Source: an uncultured Clostridium sp.
Lineage (GTDB): Bacteria > Bacillota > Clostridia > Clostridiales > Clostridiaceae
DNA: 47,025 bases
Assembly (NCBI GenBank): GCA_937927335.1
Contig: CALBDU010000056.1
Coordinates: 1-47,025 of the forward strand
Direction: 5' to 3'
Of this stretch, positions 40,420-47,025 are shown in pieces (positions within the stretch are counted from its first letter, which is position 1; every line of letters begins with the position of its first letter). Below the pieces are notes generated by a model that was given only the letters and a program-made list of their open reading frames with translations, was not told where the DNA came from and did not search any database. The position numbers and the translations under genes were made by a program.

Positions 40420-42576
40420 ATGAGAAGATATTTTGCTGTTATTATAGCCTGTGGTTTGTTTATTTTTTTCGGTATAAAAGCTTTCCCAATAGTTAGAGAT
40501 AATTTATCCATCAAAACGGACAATGGTATTTCATATATCGCAAAGGTTGATTCAAAAAGTTTTTATGTGTACCAGTACGGTAAGTGGCAGCAGCAGTTTG
40601 TGAAAGGTGTGAATATTGGTGCAGGGAAGCCTGGTTATTTTCCTGGTGAAGTTGCAGTAACCAAGGATGAATATTTAAGGTGGTTTAAGGAAATATCCAG
40701 CCTTAATGCAAATACTATCAGGGTATATACAATTTTAAGCCCTAATTTTTATGATGCTCTTTATGAATATAACAGCAAGGCTGTAAAACCACTTTACGTC
40801 ATGCAGGGAGTATGGCTTGATGAAACAGATACTGCAGCATTGCAAAATGCCTATGCTTCGAAAATTTCAGAAGGATTTAAAAGTGATATTAAGACTATAA
40901 TTGACATTATCCACGGTAAGGCAGCAGTGCCTCCGGAAAAGGGACATGCCTCCGGAATATATACTAAGGATGTATCAAAATATATTTCCGGCTGGATAAT
41001 AGGGGTAGAATGGGATCCTGGTTTTGTACAGAATACTAACAGCCTGAATTCAGGAAATGTAAACTATGATGGTAAGTATCTTTATTCAAAGAATGCATCT
41101 CCTTTTGAAAACTGGCTTACCAGCATTGGTGATTATGCAATAAGCTATGAATCTGAAAAATACAACATGCAAAGGCCCTTAAGCTTTACCAACTGGGTAA
41201 CCACGGATATGCTGAAGCATCCAAATGAACCGTTAGAAAATGAGGATCTGGTTAGTGTAAATATGGAGCATGTAAAAGCCAAGCCTGCTTTTTTGCCAGG
41301 TTGCTTTGCTTCCTATCATATATATCCATACTATCCGGATTCCATGAGCTATCAGCAGGATTATGCAGCCTACAGGGATGCTTCAGGTAAAATTAATACC
41401 TATGAGGCCTATTTAAAGGATTTAAGAAAAGAGCACACTATGCCCGTACTGGTAGCTGAATTTGGCGTGCCATCAGCCAGGGGAAAGGCACATGACAGCC
41501 TTATGGGCTACAATCAGGGTGATGTCAGTGAAACAGATCAGGGCAATATGGATGCTGTTATGCTTAAGAGTATATATGAACAGGGGTACATGGGCGGAAT
41601 AGTATTTACCTGGCAGGATGAGTGGTTTAAAAGAACCTGGAATACCATGGATTATGATTTGCCCGACAGGAGGGCATACTGGTCAAATCCACAGACAAAT
41701 GAACAGCAGTTCGGACTTTTAGCTTTTGATCCCGGAACTGATAAAAGCACATTTTATGTGGATGGTGATTCATCGGACTGGAAGGATAGAAAGCCTGTAA
41801 CATCCAATGGAGACACATCAGTATATGCAGAGTCTGATGAGAAGTATGTTTATTTCAGGGTTCATGTTAATAATTTTAATATTAATAATGATAAGATTTT
41901 AATTCCTATTGACAGCATTGATGATCAGGGAAATATGAGTATAAACAAAGCTGATGGAATTACAAGTATAAAGCTGCCTGTAGGCTTAAAGAGGGCGTCT
42001 GATTTTGTAATCCAAATAGATGGCAGGGATAATTCCAGAATGATGGTGGATAGTTATTATGATTCCTTTTATTATACTTATTCAAAGCTTGGTATGATTC
42101 CACGTATTCCTGAAATTGAAAATAAGAACAGCGGCATATTTGACAATATGTACCTTTGTACCAACAGAGGTCTTTATCTGCCGGATACAAAACAAACTAT
42201 ACCTTTTTCAAAGTATGAAACGGGAAAACTTAAATTTGGAAATGGTAACCCTGAGGCGGCTGACTTTGATTCATTATCGGATTTCATTATCAATGGCGAC
42301 GACATTGAAATCAGGATTCCATGGCAGTTGTTTAACGTAATGGATCCATCTTCAAAAATGAACATGGACGATCTATATAAAAACGGAATTGCAGCTAAAG
42401 CCATGAATGGAATAAATATCGGAGGCATACTGATAAGGGATGGACAAGTTCAGGATAATCTTGATTTTGGAAAGTTTGACTGGAAAAAGTGGGATCAGCC
42501 CAGGTTCCATGAAAGGCTTAAGCAGTCTTACTACATATTACAGAGAGCTTTCAAAGAAATTGGAGGTAGTAACTAA
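40420..42576 (+). CDS. Membrane-anchored clan-A glycoside hydrolase-like protein
   Basis: A 718-residue protein with an N-terminal membrane anchor or signal (FAVIIACGLFIFFGI). A TIM-barrel region (about 60-420) follows, with FVKGVNIGAGKP, NTIRVYTILSPNFYDALYE, a candidate acid/base Glu197 (IIGVEWDP) and nucleophile Glu347 (VLVAEFGVPS). The arrangement is that of clan GH-A enzymes (GH2/GH5-like). A C-terminal beta-rich region (from about 445, FYVDGDSSDWKD) resembles a CBM9/DOMON-type carbohydrate-binding domain. The start is ATG 40420, after GGAG; an in-frame ATG at 40357 has no site. It overlaps the next gene by one base. It is likely the hydrolase partner of the polymer made by the GT2 enzyme at 45015. 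Confidence 0.75.
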   Translation: MRRYFAVIIACGLFIFFGIKAFPIVRDNLSIKTDNGISYIAKVDSKSFYVYQYGKWQQQFVKGVNIGAGKPGYFPGEVAVTKDEYLRWFKEISSLNANTIRVYTILSPNFYDALYEYNSKAVKPLYVMQGVWLDETDTAALQNAYASKISEGFKSDIKTIIDIIHGKAAVPPEKGHASGIYTKDVSKYISGWIIGVEWDPGFVQNTNSLNSGNVNYDGKYLYSKNASPFENWLTSIGDYAISYESEKYNMQRPLSFTNWVTTDMLKHPNEPLENEDLVSVNMEHVKAKPAFLPGCFASYHIYPYYPDSMSYQQDYAAYRDASGKINTYEAYLKDLRKEHTMPVLVAEFGVPSARGKAHDSLMGYNQGDVSETDQGNMDAVMLKSIYEQGYMGGIVFTWQDEWFKRTWNTMDYDLPDRRAYWSNPQTNEQQFGLLAFDPGTDKSTFYVDGDSSDWKDRKPVTSNGDTSVYAESDEKYVYFRVHVNNFNINNDKILIPIDSIDDQGNMSINKADGITSIKLPVGLKRASDFVIQIDGRDNSRMMVDSYYDSFYYTYSKLGMIPRIPEIENKNSGIFDNMYLCTNRGLYLPDTKQTIPFSKYETGKLKFGNGNPEAADFDSLSDFIINGDDIEIRIPWQLFNVMDPSSKMNMDDLYKNGIAAKAMNGINIGGILIRDGQVQDNLDFGKFDWKKWDQPRFHERLKQSYYILQRAFKEIGGSN

Positions 42577-43850
42577 TGAAAAAGTCTTCAATAACGGAAA
42601 ATAATAAAGTTATGATTTATTCTGACAACATAGATTTAATTGTACTATTAATGGCCAGACTGAAGAATTCAATGGTTGATATTAATATGATGGAATTTGG
42701 TGATAAAATCAGCAGAAATCTTCTAATGGAACTTAATGAGAATCCTCCGGAAATGGTATTTATAGACAATGAAAACCCTGAAAAAAGCTTAGCTTTAAAT
42801 AAGCTAATTAAGGAGGAAGGTACTATTTCAGATCTGCCGGTGGTGTTTTATGGCGGAAAGGATGAAGATGCAAGGCTGGAGGCTATCGGCTCTGGAGTTC
42901 TTGATGTATTAGATAATCCAAATACAAACGAGAGCTTTTTGAAGCTGTTGAATTATATTGAGCTTGGGAAAAAAATAGCCGGCAGTAAAAATATAGACAT
43001 GCTTACGGGACTTCTAACCAGGCGGGCAGGGGAAAAGCTTCTGGAGGAAAACATTTTTATGGCAAAGGAATCCAAAAAGGAGCTAACTATTGCTGTAATG
43101 GATATTGACAACATGAAACAGATAAATGACGTGGCAGGAAAAAGAAATGGTGATGAATTAATAAAGGAATTTGCCGCTTTAATAAGACACGTCATAGGTG
43201 TGGAAGGGAAAAATTTTGCTTATAGGTATTCCGGTAAAAAATTTGTTGTTGCATTTGTAAATGAAGAGCCATCTCAGGCACTTAGTTCAATATTGAGTTT
43301 GCAGGAGAGCTTCAAGGAATTTAGTAAGGAGTACGATATAAATACAAGTTTCTCCGCTGGGCTAGCCCCATTGTGCGATGAGGCAGATGATATTGAAAGT
43401 ATTTTAAACAATGCCCTGGCAAGTCAAAGGGCAGCTAAAAGGGATGGAAAGGGACTGGTATATATCCATAATAGTCCTGAGATAGAAACAAAACAAAAAA
43501 ATATTTTAATAATAGGTGAGGACAAAACTTTAAGGGGAATTTTAACAAGAAGGTATAATAACCTGGGCTTTAATGTTTTTCAGGCATCAGAACCAAATGA
43601 GGCTTCAGCACTTCTTGAAAAAAATCATATAAATGCAACGATTTCGGACTTTGAGCCATTTATGCAGCTCACAGATTATTTCAGGAAGAAAAATGGCTGG
43701 GACAATGGAAGAAGGGTTATAGTACTGACTTCATCAAGAATAGAGAGTACTTTTGAAAAAATTTATAATAATGGTGCTGATGATTATATTCAAAAACCAT
43801 TTTCAATAGTAGAACTTGATTTAAAACTTAAAAAGCTTTTAGGCAGGTGA
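42576..43850 (+). CDS. REC-like/degenerate GGDEF/REC signalling protein
   Basis: A 424-residue protein. Residues 10-130 form a receiver-like domain without a normal phospho-site. Residues 135-300 are a GGDEF domain, with DMLTGLLTRR and AVMDIDNMKQIND, but the signature loop is SGKKF (219-223) instead of GGDEF, and no RxxD inhibitory site precedes it. Residues 310-424 are a second receiver with a possible Asp in ISDFEPF and Lys in IQKPFS. Diguanylate cyclase activity is therefore unlikely; binding of a nucleotide or a protein partner is more plausible. GGAGGTAG precedes the ATG, which overlaps the previous stop. Probably controls the synthase of the same operon. Confidence 0.8.
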   Translation: MKKSSITENNKVMIYSDNIDLIVLLMARLKNSMVDINMMEFGDKISRNLLMELNENPPEMVFIDNENPEKSLALNKLIKEEGTISDLPVVFYGGKDEDARLEAIGSGVLDVLDNPNTNESFLKLLNYIELGKKIAGSKNIDMLTGLLTRRAGEKLLEENIFMAKESKKELTIAVMDIDNMKQINDVAGKRNGDELIKEFAALIRHVIGVEGKNFAYRYSGKKFVVAFVNEEPSQALSSILSLQESFKEFSKEYDINTSFSAGLAPLCDEADDIESILNNALASQRAAKRDGKGLVYIHNSPEIETKQKNILIIGEDKTLRGILTRRYNNLGFNVFQASEPNEASALLEKNHINATISDFEPFMQLTDYFRKKNGWDNGRRVIVLTSSRIESTFEKIYNNGADDYIQKPFSIVELDLKLKKLLGR

Positions 43851-43855
43851 TATTT

Positions 43856-45034
43856 ATGGAGAGATATGTTTATTATTCAATTGCACTATTTACAGCCTTG
43901 ATATTTTTTCTGTATTTGTACTTGCTAATTGAAAAACTAACAGCAAATTATGGATTGAAAAAAATTAAGAAATACGAAAAAGAATTTTCACCATATCTGG
44001 ATGAGCTTTTTATCACACTGGAGGATCAGTATGCCGATGAGCAGACTATTGCTTCACTAAAAGATAAAATCAAGGACAAAACTGCAAGAAATATCATGCA
44101 GAATAAGGCCATATACTACATATCAAATTTTAAAGGCAATATAAGAAAAAACCTGATTAAGCTTACCAGAGATACCGATCTTGTTAAGCAGCTTACAACC
44201 AACATGAAGACTAAAGATCCGTTAAAACTGTCACTTATTTGTAAACAATTAGGTGAATTAAGAAATAAATCAGCAGTGAATGATCTATTACAGGCATTGG
44301 ATATTGATTATGCAGATATACAGTATAATGCCCTAATGGCTATTTCCAAAATAGGTGATGTGGATTCTCTGATAAAAGGTTTTACGAAGATAAGCCACAG
44401 GATAATATTAAGTGAAAGAAGCCTTATTGAAATAGCAGACAGCTTTGAGGGCAATAAGGCTGAGCTTTATGAAAAGATGATAGGCAGTGTAAACCCGCTG
44501 TTTTCATCAATATTTATAAAATCAGCAGGAAATTATCTGGACCTTAGTTTTAATGACAGCATAGCAGCGTTGATAAATGATGATAATCTGGAAAAAAGAC
44601 TGGCAGCTATAAAAGCAATCGGGCAAACTATTGATTACAGGTATATTGATCAAATCATTGCCTGCCTTAAGGATGCAAACTGGCAGGTGAGGGCTGTTGC
44701 AGCTAAAATTTTGGGCAGGTTTGGAGATGGCTGCGCTTTGCCTGCATTAACTGAAGCCCTGCAGGACAGGGAATGGTGGGTAAGGTTCAATTCTGCCGAG
44801 GCTGTATTTAAGATTCCCGGCGGCATTAAAGCATTGGAAACAGTTTTTTCCGGAAATGATAACTTTGCAAAGGACATACTTGTAAGTGCCATGGAAAACT
44901 GCGGGGTATTTTCACAGCTCTACTTATATGAACATTCTACTGATTTAGATAAAAGGAATATGGCAAAAATGGTTATGAATTATATAAATAAAACAGAAAT
45001 AGGAGAAAAAGTTGATGAATCTGAATTGGCTTAG
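43856..45034 (+). CDS. Membrane-anchored HEAT-repeat protein
   Basis: A 392-residue protein with one N-terminal membrane helix (about 4-26), then a cytoplasmic helical body. HEAT repeats are clear in DVDSLIKGF and YADIQYNALMAISKIG, and strongest in ANWQVRAVAAKILGRFGDG followed by REWWVRFNSAEAVFKI (about residues 265-330). HEAT arrays usually serve as docking scaffolds. The start is ATG 43856, with AGGCAGGTGA at 43841-43850; an in-frame GTG at 43847 lies inside that site. It overlaps the GT2 gene by 20 bp, so the two are co-translated. A role as adaptor between the GGDEF-like protein and the synthase is inference. Confidence 0.82.
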   Translation: MERYVYYSIALFTALIFFLYLYLLIEKLTANYGLKKIKKYEKEFSPYLDELFITLEDQYADEQTIASLKDKIKDKTARNIMQNKAIYYISNFKGNIRKNLIKLTRDTDLVKQLTTNMKTKDPLKLSLICKQLGELRNKSAVNDLLQALDIDYADIQYNALMAISKIGDVDSLIKGFTKISHRIILSERSLIEIADSFEGNKAELYEKMIGSVNPLFSSIFIKSAGNYLDLSFNDSIAALINDDNLEKRLAAIKAIGQTIDYRYIDQIIACLKDANWQVRAVAAKILGRFGDGCALPALTEALQDREWWVRFNSAEAVFKIPGGIKALETVFSGNDNFAKDILVSAMENCGVFSQLYLYEHSTDLDKRNMAKMVMNYINKTEIGEKVDESELA

Positions 45035-46421
45035 AATCTCAATAGTATATTTTAACTATTTTATCTTGGTATATGTGCTGATAATAAACTTCATATATTT
45101 TTTGCAGCTTATACTTTCTGCATTCAGCCTTTCTGACTATGTTAAAAAAATGAAGTATTCCGATTATAAAAAGTATGTTTCTTCAGATAACATGATTCCC
45201 ATTTCAGTGCTTGTTCCTGCCTACAATGAAGAAGAGACAATAGTTGACAATATTAAGTCTCTGCTCATGTTAAATTACCCATTGTTTGAGGTAGTTGTCA
45301 TAAATGACGGCTCCAGGGACGAAACCTTAAAAAGGATAATAGAAGCCTTTGATCTGAAGCTTGTTAACCAGCCAATAAGGTATCATATAAAAAACCAAAA
45401 AGTACTGGGGGTTTATAAAAATAATAATATATCAAACCTTGTATTAGTGGACAAAGAAAATGGTGGGAAAGCAGATGCGCTAAATATGGGGATAAATGTT
45501 TCAAGATATCCGATTTTTACGTCCATCGATGCGGATTCCATACTGGAGGGTGATTCTCTCGTAAGGGTGATAATGCCGTTTGTTGAAAATAAGGATACCA
45601 TTGCTGTAGGAGGTATTGTCAGAATTGCTAACGGCAGTGTTATAAAAAATGGAAGAGTACAGGCTATAAACCTTCCTAAGAGGCATATTGCAATGCTGCA
45701 GGTTATTGAATATCTGAGAGCCTTTCTCACTGGAAGAATGGGCTGGGATGCCATGAGTTCCCTGCTGATTATTTCAGGTGCCTTCGGAGCATTCAGAAAA
45801 GAAGAGGTAATAAAGGTACAAGGGTATACAGTTGGCACTGTGGGTGAAGATATGGAACTGGTAGTCAAGCTTCATGAATATATGAGAAGGAATAATAAAA
45901 AATACAAAATAAAATTTTTACCAGATCCTGTTTGCTGGACCCAGGCTCCTGAAAATCTCAAGGATTTAAGGACTCAAAGAAGAAGGTGGCAGGTAGGAAT
46001 GATGGACAGTCTTTTCAGACATAAAAAGATGTTCTTAAACCCTAAGTATGGTATAATAGGCATATTTGCAACTCCTTACTTCTGGATATTTGAAATGTTC
46101 GGACCTTTTGTTGAGCTGGTTGGCTATATCTGCATTCCCCTGTCATATTTTTTTGGCTTATTGAATTTAAGATTTTTTCTGTTGTTTTTTGCAGCGTCAA
46201 TATTATATGGGGTTATTCTCTCTATAGGTGCAGTTCTTTTGGAGGAGTATACCTTTAATAAGTATCCAAGCCTATCCCAATTAATAAAGCTCAGCTTTTA
46301 TGCAATTATTGAAAATTTCGGTTTTAGGCAGATGACAGTGTTATACAGGATAGAAGCAATATTTGGGTATAGAAAGCTTAAAAACAGCTGGGGAAGAATA
46401 CAAAGGCAAAGCTTCAGCTAA
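45015..46421 (+). CDS. Processive family 2 glycosyltransferase (polysaccharide synthase type)
   Basis: A 469-residue membrane synthase. One or two N-terminal helices (about 8-38) precede a GT-A domain, and three or four helices follow (about 345-440). Catalytic motifs are VLVPAYNEEETI, the DAD at 172-174, GED (277-279) and QRRRW (321-325). The last is the acceptor or product motif of processive enzymes such as BcsA, PgaC and hyaluronan synthase. No PilZ domain is present. The start is ATG 45015, nine bases after AGGAG, within the end of the HEAT gene. It is the last gene of the four-gene operon, ended by a strong terminator. The polymer is not predictable. Confidence 0.9.
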   Translation: MNLNWLRISIVYFNYFILVYVLIINFIYFLQLILSAFSLSDYVKKMKYSDYKKYVSSDNMIPISVLVPAYNEEETIVDNIKSLLMLNYPLFEVVVINDGSRDETLKRIIEAFDLKLVNQPIRYHIKNQKVLGVYKNNNISNLVLVDKENGGKADALNMGINVSRYPIFTSIDADSILEGDSLVRVIMPFVENKDTIAVGGIVRIANGSVIKNGRVQAINLPKRHIAMLQVIEYLRAFLTGRMGWDAMSSLLIISGAFGAFRKEEVIKVQGYTVGTVGEDMELVVKLHEYMRRNNKKYKIKFLPDPVCWTQAPENLKDLRTQRRRWQVGMMDSLFRHKKMFLNPKYGIIGIFATPYFWIFEMFGPFVELVGYICIPLSYFFGLLNLRFFLLFFAASILYGVILSIGAVLLEEYTFNKYPSLSQLIKLSFYAIIENFGFRQMTVLYRIEAIFGYRKLKNSWGRIQRQSFS

Positions 46422-46428
46422 TGTTTTG

Positions 46429-46470
46429 AACTGAGAGACCGCTTGAACTTGAATGCGGTCTCTCAGTTTT
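46429..46470 (+). terminator. Strong intrinsic terminator of the polysaccharide operon
   Basis: AACTGAGAGACCGC (46429-46442) pairs perfectly over 14 bp with 46455-46468 and runs into TTTT. Confidence 0.9.
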
Positions 46471-46570
46471 ATAAGCGTTAACAGAAATATAACATTATAT
46501 AAATTGCATAAATCAGAATTTAGGTATATACTTATTTAGTGACAAAATTTAATATAGAGGAAGTGATTTA

Positions 46571-46621
46571 ATGGAATTATCATTTGATGTTATCGATGAA
46601 TGCCTGGAGCTAGTAGAGTAA
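46571..46621 (+). CDS. Possible 16-residue microprotein or gene remnant
   Basis: ATG 46571 is preceded by GAGGAAGTGATTT, an excellent ribosome binding site. The frame MELSFDVIDECLELVE stops at TAA. The peptide is acidic and amphipathic. A terminator lies 130 bp downstream, so a short transcript of about 250 nt is possible. It could equally be the start of a gene lost by deletion. Confidence 0.3.
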   Translation: MELSFDVIDECLELVE

Positions 46622-46747
46622 TATCTGTAATGTGACCAATGGGAGTTGTAAGTCTTCATATAAAACACAGAACACGGATATGGTATAGTATATTTGGTAT
46701 TGTTGACTTTAGTGGAACAGCTTGAATTTTGGATAAGGCATTAATTT

Positions 46748-46772
46748 AAGGACCAGCAATGGTCCTTTTTAT
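46748..46772 (+). terminator. Intrinsic terminator
   Basis: AAGGACCA (46748-46755) pairs with TGGTCCTT (46760-46767) around GCAA, followed by a T-run. It would end any transcript from the short ORF at 46571. Confidence 0.75.
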
Positions 46773-46826
46773 TTCGTATGAATATATAGAATATTTCAAA
46801 AATGGGGTATACAATTATATTAAAAA

Positions 46827-47025
46827 AGGCTCTGTCACAATGTACAGTTGAAAAATCAGAGCATACGTTGGCATTTGTGTTATAAAAAGACACGTCAGCC
46901 AGTGCTTTGAAGTTAAGTCCTTAAGAATATCCAGCCTTACCGTATGAAGCAAGACTATTATAGGATTTTTGGTCAAGTCCTTTTTTGTGTGTAAATTATT
47001 TGCTCGGCTATAGTGCCTATTAATA
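46827..47025. mobile_element. Possible end of an insertion sequence running out of the window
   Basis: From GGCTCTGTCACAATGTACAG onward the sequence is non-coding. GCTCTG at the start is matched by CAGAGC about 25 bp on, and GTCCTT blocks recur. The opening resembles termini of clostridial insertion sequences from memory. No transposase is visible before the window edge, and no target-site duplication can be checked. Confidence 0.3.

Larger units (their letters stand above)
46422..47025. other. Region of 600 bp without a full gene
   Basis: This stretch holds the terminator at 46429, a 16-codon ORF at 46571, a second terminator at 46748 and a possible insertion-sequence end from 46827. I see no longer reading frame with a ribosome binding site on either strand, and no tRNA. 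Confidence 0.6.

Overview
The window looks like the chromosome of a spore-forming, mainly anaerobic Clostridia-type Firmicute. Evidence: moderately AT-rich DNA, strong AGGAGG-type ribosome binding sites, TTG/GTG starts, CotF-family spore coat genes, molybdenum and Fe-S enzymes, and many short hairpin terminators with U-runs. No rRNA, tRNA or CRISPR array was seen.

Layout. 1-2.3 kb: the tail of an unidentified gene, a VCBS-like protein and a secreted cell-wall-binding/Ig-like protein. 2.4-9.3 kb: a three-gene molybdenum hydroxylase operon (xanthine dehydrogenase family), an orphan NMT1-like solute-binding lipoprotein, a VOC protein, an ECF S component behind a promoter carrying two palindromes, and a class V aminotransferase. 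9.3-13.0 kb: a TerC/DUF475 membrane protein and a GNAT enzyme on the minus strand, then a plus-strand trio: HxlR regulator, cysteine-free ArsC-like protein, and UV endonuclease fused to a DUF1722-like domain. 13.1-15.4 kb: a five-gene unit matching the Bacillus yraG-yraF-adhB-yraE-yraD spore-coat arrangement. 15.5-19 kb: EamA transporter, HemN/HemW-like radical SAM protein and a YbhN-like membrane protein.

19-24.7 kb: a REP-associated tyrosine transposase, a DUF1801 protein, a cytoplasmic DMSO-reductase-family enzyme, a reductive-dehalogenase-like Fe-S protein and a creatininase-family amidohydrolase. Three near-identical directly oriented repeats of about 36 bp, each with a small hairpin, lie just after stop codons in this stretch; they are candidate REP elements of the adjacent transposase.

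24.8-36.7 kb: Cache-domain histidine kinase, REC-DUF3369-HD-GYP regulator and sugar-binding lipoprotein (a sensing module without a permease); phosphoenolpyruvate synthase on the minus strand; an MFS transporter with a promoter-overlapping palindrome; a QueG-like ferredoxin-type protein; and an ABC-F ribosome-protection protein behind a leader of about 180 nt with a small upstream ORF and mutually exclusive hairpins; then a zinc-ribbon protein. 36.7-40.3 kb: a heterodimeric ABC exporter with one degenerate ATP site.

40.4-46.4 kb: a tightly coupled four-gene unit encoding a membrane-anchored clan-A glycoside hydrolase, a REC/degenerate-GGDEF/REC protein, a membrane-anchored HEAT-repeat protein and a processive GT2 polysaccharide synthase. 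I read this as a candidate undescribed exopolysaccharide system and the most interesting locus, together with the repeat/transposase and dehalogenase-like regions. The last 600 bp hold only terminators, a 16-codon ORF and a possible insertion-sequence end.
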